Assembly: GCA_000998425.1 (NCBI GenBank)
Contig: LCDG01000010.1
Span: 1 to 32,778, forward strand
Origin: Candidatus Nomurabacteria bacterium GW2011_GWC2_42_20
Lineage (GTDB): Bacteria > Patescibacteriota > Minisyncoccia > Phycocordibacterales > UBA1550
Reading direction: 5' to 3'
DNA: 32,778 nt
Program-made: the position numbers and the translations under genes
Shown here: piece by piece, positions 8,986-18,022 of the stretch
How the letters are laid out: each line of letters starts with the position of its first letter
Position numbering within the stretch: the first letter of the stretch is position 1
Notes under the pieces: generated by a model
Seen by the model: the letters and a program-made list of their open reading frames with translations, nothing else
The model's database searches: none
What the model was told of the DNA's origin: nothing

Positions 8986-10290
8986 TTATTTTACTTTCAA
9001 GATTCTGCGCGTAGCATCCTTATATTCTTCGACGTTCGGCTGACTGAATGCATCTATATTAAGAAGGTTTGCAAGGTGCATAACGGTGCACATCATAAAC
9101 TGAAGCAAAGAACCAAGTGATTCTGGGCTAATATCTGTAAGAGAGATTTCTCCATATGAAACCCCACGCGCGTCATATGTCTCCTTTACTCCCTTATAAA
9201 TGGCATCGAGAATCTCGCATGGCGCCCTATTTGAAAGCCCTGGAACAAGCTCCGCAAAGACCTTATCCTCTGCCAGAAACTGGTGCTCCCAATGAGGGGT
9301 GTGGGCTCTCACCAGAAGACGCGCGACGATATCTGGCTGTGCTAGATGCATTTGCTCGACTGAGTGTAGGTCTGTTGAGCCAATAGAAACCGTGGGGACC
9401 ATGCGGTGTGTTGCTGGCTCACTATCAATTGTTTTTTCTTTACCGAGACTCTCTGCAAAAAGTTGTCTATACCATTTACCAACCGACTCTAGCTCTGGAT
9501 GAAATGCGAAAAAATCAAAAATAACTGCGCCTTTTTTGTGCCAAGCGATAATATCTCGTGCGGCATTAAAAGAATTACTCTCCACCCCCCTATTAATCGT
9601 GTCATGAATTACAGACTGCGCGCCACGCATCAATTGTGTTGCATCAATACCAGCACACAAGAGGGGGAATACTCCAGCTGGAGAAAAAACGGAGAAACGT
9701 CCGCCTACCATTTTCGGTACGGGAAGAAGGTGGTATTTTTTATTTTCTCCAACATCCCAAAGAGGGGACCATTCATCCGTTATACACACAATGCGGTCTG
9801 AAAGTGAACCAAACTTTTTTTCGAGCGCAATAACAAGAACCGATGCGTTTATTACCGTCTCTACGGTTGTGCCAGATTTGCTTGCAATGATTATTATAAT
9901 TTCTTCCTTGTCCATAATCTCGTCCAAAAGGAGTTCCGTAATATCAGCAAGTAGCTCTGGTGAGCACGTATCAGCAAAAATCATTTTGGGAGCAAAAGGT
10001 GTATGCGGATCGAGCACCCCTGCAGTAGCTTCATATAGAGCCTTTGCTCCTAGGTTTGACCCGCCGATACCGATATCGAGAACATATGCGAGCTTTGGTC
10101 CTGCGAGTTTTGTTGCTAGAGATTGGGATTTTTTTAAAAGAACCTCATCAAACGGCAAACGAAGTGACGCCTCTGGTGTGGAGTACGAGCTGTCGCTCAT
10201 AGCAAGGCGCATTTTTGCAACATATTCTGCAGTACAAGAAGTGTCAGGCACGACACCATTTACTTCATTCATGTATCCATGATATTTCAT
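8986..10290 (-). CDS. pgi: Glucose-6-phosphate isomerase
   Basis: VLDIGIGGSNLGAKALYEA, IIASKSGTTVETVINASV, GGRFSVFSPAGVFPLLCAGID, EQMHLAQPD. Confidence 0.9.
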   Translation of the reverse strand: MKYHGYMNEVNGVVPDTSCTAEYVAKMRLAMSDSSYSTPEASLRLPFDEVLLKKSQSLATKLAGPKLAYVLDIGIGGSNLGAKALYEATAGVLDPHTPFAPKMIFADTCSPELLADITELLLDEIMDKEEIIIIIASKSGTTVETVINASVLVIALEKKFGSLSDRIVCITDEWSPLWDVGENKKYHLLPVPKMVGGRFSVFSPAGVFPLLCAGIDATQLMRGAQSVIHDTINRGVESNSFNAARDIIAWHKKGAVIFDFFAFHPELESVGKWYRQLFAESLGKEKTIDSEPATHRMVPTVSIGSTDLHSVEQMHLAQPDIVARLLVRAHTPHWEHQFLAEDKVFAELVPGLSNRAPCEILDAIYKGVKETYDARGVSYGEISLTDISPESLGSLLQFMMCTVMHLANLLNIDAFSQPNVEEYKDATRRILKVK

Positions 10291-10406
10291 CCATCTATTC
10301 TACACGATATTGCGCAGAATATGGAATACAGAATTATTGGCGTCAAAAAAGACTGGCCTTCTCAAAATTTCCCAAACACGCAAAATCTTGATACTATACA
10401 CACATT

Positions 10407-11063
10407 ATGGATACACAAAAAAGAATTATTGTTTGGTTTTCAGCCGCATTAGTTGTGGTTATTGCTGCTATTGGAGCTTACCAAATAGCAACAGGCCCGC
10501 GCGCAGAGCTACCTCGCAAAGATGGCACCCTTAACCTAGCGATTGATCAAACTGATCATACCAAGGGGTCAACAACTCCAAAAATGACATTTGTAGAATA
10601 CAGCGACCTGCAGTGTCCAGCATGTGGCGCATACTACCCAATGCTAGAAGAAATGTTTGCTGAGTACAAAGACAGCATTTCATTTACTTATCGCCACTTC
10701 CCTCTTCCGCAACACAAAAACGCATTATCCTCCGCCTATGCATCTGAAGCGGCCGGCAAACAGGGTAAATTTTGGGAAATGGTTGATTTGATCTTCAAAA
10801 ACCAGAGTGAATGGTCGGAAAGTACAACTGCTTCAGTAATTTTTGAGGGGTACGCGGAGAAGCTTGGTCTCGATATTGATCAATATAAAAACGATGTAAA
10901 CAGCGATGTGGTAAAAGAAAAAGTTGCCCGCGACCAAAAGAGTGGCAAGCTGTCGGCGATTGACCACACTCCAACATTTTTCATTAATAATAAAATGTCA
11001 GACAACCCTCGCTCTATTGAGGAACTAAAGGCTCTTATTGAATATGCGATCGCAAATCCCTAA
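10407..11063 (+). CDS. DsbA-family thioredoxin-like thiol oxidoreductase, membrane-anchored
   Basis: N-terminal TM; FVEYSDLQCPACGAYYPMLEE (CPAC) and IDHTPTFFINNK cis-Pro. Confidence 0.9.
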   Translation: MDTQKRIIVWFSAALVVVIAAIGAYQIATGPRAELPRKDGTLNLAIDQTDHTKGSTTPKMTFVEYSDLQCPACGAYYPMLEEMFAEYKDSISFTYRHFPLPQHKNALSSAYASEAAGKQGKFWEMVDLIFKNQSEWSESTTASVIFEGYAEKLGLDIDQYKNDVNSDVVKEKVARDQKSGKLSAIDHTPTFFINNKMSDNPRSIEELKALIEYAIANP

Positions 11064-11472
11064 TATAATTCTATGGTCTCTCATAGGACTCGCACTTGTT
11101 GGGTTCACAGATTCAGCATACCTTCTTGCTAAGCGCATCTCTGGTGCTCCGATACCTTGTTTCATAACAAGCGGATGCGACACTGTATCAAAATCACCAT
11201 ATTCTGTGCTTTTTGGTATTCCACTATCCGCATGGGGAGTTCTGTTCTATTTAGGGATTGGTTTTCTCGCGCTTCTGTATATAGATACTAAAAATCTCAT
11301 TGTGGCAAAGCTAATACCTTTTGCAACAACCCTTGGTTTTCTTTCGTCTCTTTATTTTGTTTATGTACAAAAGTTTCTTATTGGCGCATTCTGTATTTAC
11401 TGCATCCTGTCAGCAATTGTTTCTACTCTCCTGTTTGCATTAGGAGTAGTTGTGTACAGGAAATTGAAATAA
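11044..11472 (+). CDS. Vitamin K epoxide reductase (VKOR) family protein
   Basis: SGCDTVSKSPYSVLFGIPLSAWGVLFY and GAFCIYCILSAI cysteine pairs; overlaps the end of the DsbA-like ORF. Confidence 0.9.
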   Translation: MRSQIPNIILWSLIGLALVGFTDSAYLLAKRISGAPIPCFITSGCDTVSKSPYSVLFGIPLSAWGVLFYLGIGFLALLYIDTKNLIVAKLIPFATTLGFLSSLYFVYVQKFLIGAFCIYCILSAIVSTLLFALGVVVYRKLK

Positions 11473-11509
11473 CAAAAGCCCCACGCTTCATGTGGGGCTT
11501 TTGTTATTT
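11467..11509. terminator. 18-bp perfect-stem bidirectional terminator between VKOR and LUD genes
   Basis: AAATAACAAAAGCCCCAC-GCTTCAT-GTGGGGCTTTTGTTATTT; overlaps VKOR stop codon. Confidence 0.8.
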
Positions 11510-12123
11510 CAGAAACCTAATTTTTCTTTTACGAGGACTATTGTGAGATGCCGATTTGGCATAATCTCCTGCTCAATGATGAGTGTGCGTGCCCATGCTG
11601 TCCCTGGGTAACCAATTTTTTTAGTACGAGCATCCTCGAGGGGTACAACGTGGTCGCGAATGCGCGCCATCGCTGCGTCGAGTGTTGGTACTATCTTTTG
11701 AACCCCTGCTACCCACACCACATTGTCAGAGGTAAATGCATAGCTTGGTATCTGACTCCCAGACGCCGAGGCTATGACAAGCTGGCCGTCTTCTGTAATA
11801 GCGTGTACGCTCCCCAAAAAATAATCAGCTAATACTGACTCTTTGCGAAGGCGAGCCTTCTTTGTCGGATCTTTTTCATTTAGAATCTGTTCATGCACAT
11901 TACTCCAACCATGCCCCCCTGCTTTCAAGTAATCAACAAAACCAATTTCATTGAGTGTTGTAGATGAACCATTCATAACTGAGCCACCTGCCGGGATGAG
12001 TTCTTTGATTTTCTCTAGCGCCTCTTCTTTTGTGTTTACAACGATAGCATTTATATTGCGAGTCTTGAGCGACACGACCACCTTTTCAACGACTTCATCT
12101 GAAGGGATTTTTGTATAGTCCAT
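11509..12123 (-). CDS. LUD-domain protein (LutC/YkgG-like)
   Basis: AIVVNTKEEALEKIKELIPAGGSVMNGSSTTLNEIGF and LVIASASGSQIPSYAF...VVWVAGVQKIVPTLDAAMARI. Confidence 0.85.
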   Translation of the reverse strand: MDYTKIPSDEVVEKVVVSLKTRNINAIVVNTKEEALEKIKELIPAGGSVMNGSSTTLNEIGFVDYLKAGGHGWSNVHEQILNEKDPTKKARLRKESVLADYFLGSVHAITEDGQLVIASASGSQIPSYAFTSDNVVWVAGVQKIVPTLDAAMARIRDHVVPLEDARTKKIGYPGTAWARTLIIEQEIMPNRHLTIVLVKEKLGF

Positions 12124-12131
12124 TGTATTTT

Positions 12132-12235
12132 ACCCACCTAACTTTTAGAAAGACGAGTGGGCTAATTATTGATAATCCTTTTTATTATACACTATTAATT
12201 GAATATACTATTCTTACTAAAAGTTTGGGCGGGTG
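12132..12235. repeat. Imperfect inverted repeat bracketing an AT-rich promoter-containing segment
   Basis: ACCCACCTAACTTTTAG ... CTAAAAGTTTGGGCGGGT, about 70 nt apart; contains TATAAT on the - strand. Confidence 0.5.
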
Positions 12236-12237
12236 AA

Positions 12238-13089
12238 TTATTTATTTTCAAACAACGTTGGCGAATCAACATCGCGCATATTGATGGAGATGATGAGCAT
12301 AAACACAAGAAGAGTAAAATATGGTGGAATGAAAAACACCCCAACAATGTTGAGCAATGTTTTAAGCGCAAGAGCTGGAATGATTGCGTACAGACTCATC
12401 CTGTATGCGCCACCATACGACAACAATGTCTTTTTAAGATACGAAATAAAAAGAGGAATTAGAGCAAAAAGAAGTAGGACCACAAGATATTTTAGATACC
12501 CAAGCAACACCACTATGAACGTCCCAATCAAACCAAAGACTACGATGTACCAAAGCGAATTACGCACTTTTTCAACCCATGACAGCAACCACTCCTGACT
12601 GATTGTCGAGGTGGGTAATGCGCGTAGATCCTGAATGGTTATTTGCCCCCTATCACTCTGTGTCACTATTTCGGTTCTTGTCAGTAAGGCAAATGTCTTA
12701 TGCTCTTCAAATTTCTTTTTATCAAAATCATTCTTTGTGTCAACGACTAACATATTCTCAAGCCCCTGCTCCCTTAACACGTCCTTAGTACCTCCCTTTG
12801 CAGGAACAACATATGGCTCAGAAACATTTACTGATGCCTCCCCTTTTTCAATATTGATTACAAGTTCAGCGGGAAAATAATTTTTTATTATCTCAGGCGC
12901 ATGATACTTCACAAACGTAACACCCTGCGGAATAAGCATCGCCCCGAGTGCCGTCGTCATGATTATAGAAAGCAATAAAGAGACCTTCCAGTAGTAGCGA
13001 ATAATCTCACCAACTTGCATGGTAGTGGCATTTTGATAAAAAGACGGATTATAAATGCTTTGCTTAAATGTCTCAAAAATGGTTTTCAT
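12238..13089 (-). CDS. DUF1189-like integral membrane protein
   Basis: MKTIFETFKQSIYNPSFYQNATTMQVGEIIRYYWKVSLLL N-terminus with multiple TM segments. Confidence 0.7.
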   Translation of the reverse strand: MKTIFETFKQSIYNPSFYQNATTMQVGEIIRYYWKVSLLLSIIMTTALGAMLIPQGVTFVKYHAPEIIKNYFPAELVINIEKGEASVNVSEPYVVPAKGGTKDVLREQGLENMLVVDTKNDFDKKKFEEHKTFALLTRTEIVTQSDRGQITIQDLRALPTSTISQEWLLSWVEKVRNSLWYIVVFGLIGTFIVVLLGYLKYLVVLLLFALIPLFISYLKKTLLSYGGAYRMSLYAIIPALALKTLLNIVGVFFIPPYFTLLVFMLIISINMRDVDSPTLFENK

Positions 13090-13187
13090 ATGATTTAGTA
13101 TATCAGGCATTGACCGTTGCGTAAACAGATGAACTATGGTACAGTTTTTGTCAGTCAGCACCCACCCATCACAAAGCGGAGAAAATC

Positions 13188-13562
13188 ATGAGATTACTGA
13201 TTGTGGTACTTTGTACTTTTTTTGCTCAAAAATTCCACTATGCCGACCGATGGCTTTGCAAGCATCTACCTTGGTATCTTCGTCTCTCTTGGTGTTCCTT
13301 GTGGATACGGCAAGAGGATGACCATCCATCGCTTGATTCTGACCTCGATGCATTGTTTCACAAAATACAGTTCCGTCGAAAACTACTCAAGGAGTGGATT
13401 AATCTTACGAGACTAAGTCCTTCTCCAAGTATGGGAGACTCGGCAAAAGAATTCCTGAGGATTAAAGAACTTGAGGAACGTCTGTATGTCGAGTACAACG
13501 ACAGTCTCATCCAGAGACAAAACACTGCACGTGGTCGCAACGAAACCCCCTCGCTTTCATGA
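13188..13562 (+). CDS. Hypothetical protein
   Basis: 124-aa ORF with charged C-terminal helix (KEFLRIKELEERLYVEYNDSL); stop lies in the terminator loop. Confidence 0.5.
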   Translation: MRLLIVVLCTFFAQKFHYADRWLCKHLPWYLRLSWCSLWIRQEDDHPSLDSDLDALFHKIQFRRKLLKEWINLTRLSPSPSMGDSAKEFLRIKELEERLYVEYNDSLIQRQNTARGRNETPSLS

Positions 13563-13577
13563 GGGGGTTTTTCTTTT
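13544..13577. terminator. Terminator between convergent 13188 ORF and nnrD
   Basis: AAACCCCCTC..GAGGGGGTTTTTC. Confidence 0.75.
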
Positions 13578-14429
13578 TAAATGAATCTGCAATTCCTTTA
13601 CAACGAGAGGGATGAAATCAAAACTATCGCTTGCAAGTACACCCTCTCCGTATTTTTGCCCAGCAAGATCCCCCGCCGTCCCATTTATATGCGCGGCAAC
13701 TGAAGCTACACTAAAAGTATCACTGCCTCGCGCGAGGAGCGCCCCCGTAACACCAGCAAGGATATCTCCAAAACCACCCTTTGTCATATAAACAGACCCA
13801 GTTTTGTTCACAAATATGTTTTTTCCATCTGAAATAATATCGACCGCCCCCTTCAATAAAATTGTCGTAGAGAGTGCACTCGCCCATCGCTGTACTTTTT
13901 CTTTTCGTTCGTTCTCATCTATACCAACTTCCCCACCTGTCAAAATTCTAAACTCCTCGCTATTTGGTGTGAGTATTATTTTTTTATCTTTTAAAATTTC
14001 AGTGTGGCCAGCAATTGCGCGGATAGCCTCCGCATCTAGAACCATTGGTATGTCACTCTTTTCGACAAGAGCTCGTATTGCAGCAAAAGTCTCTTCACTT
14101 CGCTCCAGCCCACACCCGATCACCAACGACTGATACCGCGAAGTCTCACTCGAGATTTCCTCTGCATTACTTGAATTAAACTCCCCTAAAAATGGAGATG
14201 TGATGATGTCAGGCGCGTAACTTGCTGCAATATCCATTGCGCGTGGATGACCATGCAGGACCGCGAGATCAGCTCCGGCTCTCAATGCGCCCATTGCGTT
14301 AAAAACTGGCGAGCCGGAATATGTGCGCCCACCAGAGATTATCAATACATAACCAAAATCCCCTTTGTGTACCCATTGGTCTCTTTTTGGGTACAATTTG
14401 GTAGCCATTGTTTTTATATCGTTATTCAT
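13557..14429 (-). CDS. nnrD: ADP/ATP-dependent NAD(P)H-hydrate dehydratase (carbohydrate-kinase-like)
   Basis: GDFGYVLIISGGRTYSGSPVFNAMGALRAGADL; ILTPNSEEFRIL; KGGFGDILAGVTGALLARG. Confidence 0.88.
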   Translation of the reverse strand: MNNDIKTMATKLYPKRDQWVHKGDFGYVLIISGGRTYSGSPVFNAMGALRAGADLAVLHGHPRAMDIAASYAPDIITSPFLGEFNSSNAEEISSETSRYQSLVIGCGLERSEETFAAIRALVEKSDIPMVLDAEAIRAIAGHTEILKDKKIILTPNSEEFRILTGGEVGIDENERKEKVQRWASALSTTILLKGAVDIISDGKNIFVNKTGSVYMTKGGFGDILAGVTGALLARGSDTFSVASVAAHINGTAGDLAGQKYGEGVLASDSFDFIPLVVKELQIHLKRKTPS

Positions 14430-14447
14430 GTTGCTAGTATACCAAGT

Positions 14448-15620
14448 TTAATGGTCAATCAGTTCTTTTTTCATTTTCATTGTCGAAAGCACAATGACTC
14501 CCATTACGACGAGTGCCCCACAAAATAAGAGCGCGTAATTGGGACCAAAATGTTCCCAAACATATCCTCCGCCAACTCCTGCGAACATCAAACCAAACCC
14601 AGCAGTCGCATTCACAAGCCCATATGCCCCAGCTCGATGACTTTCAGGAGAAAGCTCAGACGCTAAAGCGCGTGCGACACCATCAGTAAGCGCAGGGAAA
14701 AGCCCGAGCACCAAAAAGCCTATCGCGAGTGTTATCGTGCCTTCAGCAAAAGCAACAATAAAGTACCCGACCAAAAGGACAAGATATCCAATACGTAATA
14801 CAGTGCGTGATCCAATGCGATCGCTCAGCCCGCCAGCACTCACCGAGAAGCCCGCAAAAGAAAGATTGTAAAGCATATAAAAAAGTGGTATCGACGCGAG
14901 CGCAAAACCAAGGTTTTGTGTTTTAAGAAGAAGAACAGCCACTGGAATACTCCCTGAGGAGAGCAGGAACAGCGCAATAAGGTATCGCTTGAAGTCGCGT
15001 GTGAAAACAGAAAGTGAACCGAAAGATAGATTTCCTTTGCGCGCATGCCCTACAATATCTTTTACAAATACAAGTGATACAATCGCAAAAAGTCCTATAA
15101 TAAACGCGACAACAAACACAATATTAAAACCATCTGGATATGCGCGCAAGATAATGTATGCGATAAATGGTCCAAGGATAGCTCCAAGCGTATCGAGCAT
15201 TCTATGGTAACCAAAAGCGCGCCCCATTTCCTCATTTGATGTAGAAAGAGAAATAATCGCGTCACGTGGGGCCTCACGAAGTCCTTTGCCTATACGGTCC
15301 GAAAGACGAATCCCAATAACTCCCGATACTGTCGAAACGAGCAGGTACAGTGGGCGGGTGGCTACAGAAAGACCGTATCCTAGAATCATGAACGGTTTTC
15401 TTTTTTGTATCTTGTCAGAAAATCTTCCTGCGTAAATCTTGATAATGTTTGCCATGCCATCTGCAAGACCCTCCACTAATCCAAGTGAGCCAGCACCAGC
15501 CTTTAATACAGACGTAAAAAATGCCGGGAAAATAGCGAGTACCATTTCTGACGAAAGGTCATTAAAAAAACTCGTGAGGCCGAGCAGTAAAACATTTCGT
15601 GGTGGACGATAGCGACTCAT
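14448..15620 (-). CDS. MFS transporter
   Basis: About 12 hydrophobic segments; FFNDLSSEMVLAIFPAFF, GRFSDKIQKRKPFMILGYGLS, DRIGKGLREAPRDAII. Confidence 0.88.
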   Translation of the reverse strand: MSRYRPPRNVLLLGLTSFFNDLSSEMVLAIFPAFFTSVLKAGAGSLGLVEGLADGMANIIKIYAGRFSDKIQKRKPFMILGYGLSVATRPLYLLVSTVSGVIGIRLSDRIGKGLREAPRDAIISLSTSNEEMGRAFGYHRMLDTLGAILGPFIAYIILRAYPDGFNIVFVVAFIIGLFAIVSLVFVKDIVGHARKGNLSFGSLSVFTRDFKRYLIALFLLSSGSIPVAVLLLKTQNLGFALASIPLFYMLYNLSFAGFSVSAGGLSDRIGSRTVLRIGYLVLLVGYFIVAFAEGTITLAIGFLVLGLFPALTDGVARALASELSPESHRAGAYGLVNATAGFGLMFAGVGGGYVWEHFGPNYALLFCGALVVMGVIVLSTMKMKKELIDH

Positions 15621-15630
15621 AGTAATAAGT

Positions 15631-15684
15631 ATAACAAATTCCCCCAGAAAGGTTTTTAAAAACCTTTCTGGGGGAATTTGTTAT
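15631..15684. terminator. 54-bp perfect zero-spacer palindrome downstream of tRNA-His
   Basis: 27-nt arms ATAACAAATTCCCCCAGAAAGGTTTTT / AAAAACCTTTCTGGGGGAATTTGTTAT. Confidence 0.8.
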
Positions 15685-15695
15685 TTATCTATTGG

Positions 15696-15768
15696 GGTGG
15701 CTATCGGGAATCGAACCCGAATTGGAGGTTCCACAAACCTCAGTGTTAACCTTTACACCATAGCCACC
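15696..15768 (-). tRNA. tRNA-His(GTG)
   Basis: Cloverleaf by eye; anticodon loop TTGTGGA; acceptor GGTGGCTA/TAGCCACC including G-1. Confidence 0.95.
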
Positions 15769-15792
15769 ATACTTTCCAACAACAGCCAATTG

Positions 15793-16347
15793 TTAATACC
15801 TTGGCGGTTCCTCCGTTATACCAGATTTATGGTTCACTTGTCGAGCAAGTGCATACAGGAGACTTGAGAGGCGATTTAAATACGCTAAAGTTTCTTTTTT
15901 AACGAAAATTTTTCCTTCGTCATTTGCTCCCACAACGCGACGTTCCGCCTTGCGTGACAGCGTACGCGCAAAATCAAGAAGTGCGGCAAGCTCAGTCCCG
16001 CCAGACACAAAAAAACTTTTGATTGGCGGGAGTTCTGCCTCTGCTCTGCCGATAAGAGCTTCCAACTCGGTTATTTTTTCTTGGTTGATATACTTATCTG
16101 CTCCGGCAACTTCTGCCTGAGCGATAAATAGATTTTGCTGAATATTTCCAACAAGATTGGACACGGTGTTGTTTGTTCCTGTAACTATAATTTCATTCGC
16201 GCGCTCATTCATTTTGATTACGCCAAGAAAAGAGTTTATCTCATCAAGCGCACCAAGGGCTTCCGCAACAACGGAACTCTTTGAAAATCTTTGGTCACAC
16301 CCAAACGTGCTTGTCGTGCCGTTATCACCCTTCCCCGTGTAGAGCAT
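15793..16347 (-). CDS. PduO-type cob(I)alamin adenosyltransferase
   Basis: LYTGKGDNGTTSTFG...EALGALDEINSFLG; LDFARTLSRKAERRVV; LAYLNRLSSLLYALAR. Confidence 0.92.
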   Translation of the reverse strand: MLYTGKGDNGTTSTFGCDQRFSKSSVVAEALGALDEINSFLGVIKMNERANEIIVTGTNNTVSNLVGNIQQNLFIAQAEVAGADKYINQEKITELEALIGRAEAELPPIKSFFVSGGTELAALLDFARTLSRKAERRVVGANDEGKIFVKKETLAYLNRLSSLLYALARQVNHKSGITEEPPRY

Positions 16348-16375
16348 TTTTTGATACTAACAAATTTTCTTGTGA

Positions 16376-16404
16376 TTGACAAGAGGTGTTATTTTTGCTA
16401 TAAT
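16376..16404 (+). promoter_or_regulatory. Promoter for the cation transporter
   Basis: TTGACA, 17-nt spacer, TATAAT. Confidence 0.75.
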
Positions 16405-16447
16405 TTTATAAGTTAATTTTTGAACTTTCACAAAAAGGAGGTGTACT

Positions 16448-17137
16448 GTGGTACAAACAAATCATCTGGAAGCATGCCCATCGGTAAGATCTGGGGTTTC
16501 AAAAGATTGCTCGTGTGATAAAGAAGTGAAGCATTATTTAAAATTGGCGAAATTGTCATTTTCACTTTTTATTTTCGAGCTTCTCGGTGGAATATTTTCA
16601 GGAAGTATGGCTCTCGTATCTGACGCGCTTCATGTACTCCTCGATGGAATGGAGAACATTGTTTCAGCGATTGTGTCTCGCCTTTCACTGAAGGGCTACG
16701 ACGAAAAAATCGTGCGTGACTTTGGCGGTAAAATAAGCGCTTTACTTCTCCTGTTTGCCAGTAGTGGGATTGTATACGAAGGATTTGAACGCATACTGAC
16801 CCCACACGAAGTCGAATGGTATATGGTGCTTGTTGCCATCATCGGTCTTGCGGTAAATCTATGGCAAAAAAGTCTCCATAACGAGGCTTTAGAAGAACAC
16901 CGCAACCAGACCCACTTTTGGCAAAACCGACACCTGATTTCAGATATATCAGCAAGCGCTGCTGTTGTGATTGGCGGGTTGGTTATGTTCTTTGCCGAAG
17001 GTTTGTACTGGATCGATGGGGTGCTTTCTGTTGGCATCGGTGTAATGATTGTGTTTTTTACAATCGCAAAGCTTCTTGGCTTTGATATTCACAAGCACGA
17101 CTATGAGCATACATGCGGAAGTAAAAGCTGTAGATAA
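16448..17137 (+). CDS. Cation diffusion facilitator family transporter
   Basis: GGIFSGSMALVSDALHVLLDGMEN and paired HD-type motifs, TM segments; AAGGAGGTG SD. Confidence 0.85.
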   Translation: MVQTNHLEACPSVRSGVSKDCSCDKEVKHYLKLAKLSFSLFIFELLGGIFSGSMALVSDALHVLLDGMENIVSAIVSRLSLKGYDEKIVRDFGGKISALLLLFASSGIVYEGFERILTPHEVEWYMVLVAIIGLAVNLWQKSLHNEALEEHRNQTHFWQNRHLISDISASAAVVIGGLVMFFAEGLYWIDGVLSVGIGVMIVFFTIAKLLGFDIHKHDYEHTCGSKSCR

Positions 17138-17141
17138 CAAT

Positions 17142-17176
17142 TAATGGGGTAATCGCTTACGCGGTTGCCTCATTTT
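17142..17176 (+). terminator. Putative terminator of CDF gene
   Basis: AATGGGGTAATCGC / GCGGTTGCCTCATT stem with G-T pairs then TTATTTT. Confidence 0.5.
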
Positions 17177-17196
17177 ATTTTCCCAAACAAAATAAA

Positions 17197-17221
17197 ACCC
17201 GCACAATATTTTTGTGCGGGT
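17197..17221 (-). terminator. Terminator downstream of 17238-17684
   Basis: ACCCGCACAA/TTGTGCGGGT. Confidence 0.7.
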
Positions 17222-17237
17222 GCCGAGCCTATACAAT

Positions 17238-17684
17238 CTAGGCCCTGTATCTCAACTCATGAGACAAACTTTCCGTGATGATCTTGAAGATTTGTTCGAG
17301 GTCATTACGAAAAGGGAAGGTCAGAAATGAATCCCTTGGGCCAGCAAACTTGCGCGTGCCAACTGTCAGCTCGATGTTAACACAGCGAACCCTAGCTTGC
17401 GCAAACAGTGGCTGTATAACAATAGCTGGCTCAAGCATATCTTTAAACCCCTGCATCATTTCTTCAAAACGATTTTTGTATGCAGGAACATGTTTTTTTC
17501 TGTGTATGCGAACACCGACTGCCTTGAATTCCCGCCCTTCGATAATTATAGGCTCTACGATTTGCGTAGCATACCAAACATTTTTACCGAATTCGAGAGA
17601 TCCACAGACTACTAAAATTGCTTCAATTATTTCTATTGCTTCCCTTACCTCGTTTCTTGATGCAGAAGCTCCTGAATGAATCAT
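17238..17684 (-). CDS. Hypothetical protein
   Basis: ORF with strong SD (GGGGAGGG) before MIHSGASASRNEVREAIEIIEAIL; family not recognised. Confidence 0.65.
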   Translation of the reverse strand: MIHSGASASRNEVREAIEIIEAILVVCGSLEFGKNVWYATQIVEPIIIEGREFKAVGVRIHRKKHVPAYKNRFEEMMQGFKDMLEPAIVIQPLFAQARVRCVNIELTVGTRKFAGPRDSFLTFPFRNDLEQIFKIITESLSHELRYRA

Positions 17685-17848
17685 TTCAACCCTCCCCTTT
17701 TTTAAATTACACAAAGAACAAATCATACGATATACATGAATTTATATCGTGTAACATTATGCCATATCTGTAGAAAAATGCAAGCTCCAATGGTGAATTT
17801 GTTGGCTGTCGAAGGCGCATAATACACGCGCGCTTGATTTCTTGTGAA

Positions 17849-18022
17849 AGGAGAGGATGCTTGGCTAAGAACATTTTTACTCGCCGTCGCTCCTAAAAAT
17901 TTCTCAGCCCTGCTCGAGCGACCCATTCTACTGAATGGGTTTCCCCGCTCTCGCTTTCAAATCCTTTCCTGCTCTACAAAAGTTAAATGGCGATACGCTA
18001 ACGCGTACCGCCATTACTTTTG
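17849..18022 (-). repeat. tRNA-Leu-anchored structured element (3'-type)
   Basis: Inverted partial copy of the tRNA-Leu 3' end, 8-bp/4-nt hairpin ACCCATTC-TACT-GAATGGGT (17921-17940), capped stem 17863-17909, direct copy AGGAGAGGAT at 17849-17858. Confidence 0.7.

Noticed and set aside
17142-17176. Possible further copy of the GAGC..GCGA element (loop CCGCGTAAGCGA on - strand)
   Set aside because: Loop match is weak and needs an indel; adequately explained as the CDF gene terminator.
17844-18022. Possible CRISPR or phage att-flanked prophage around tRNAs
   Set aside because: No regular repeat-spacer array and no integrase or phage genes; intervals are about 180 bp and non-coding.
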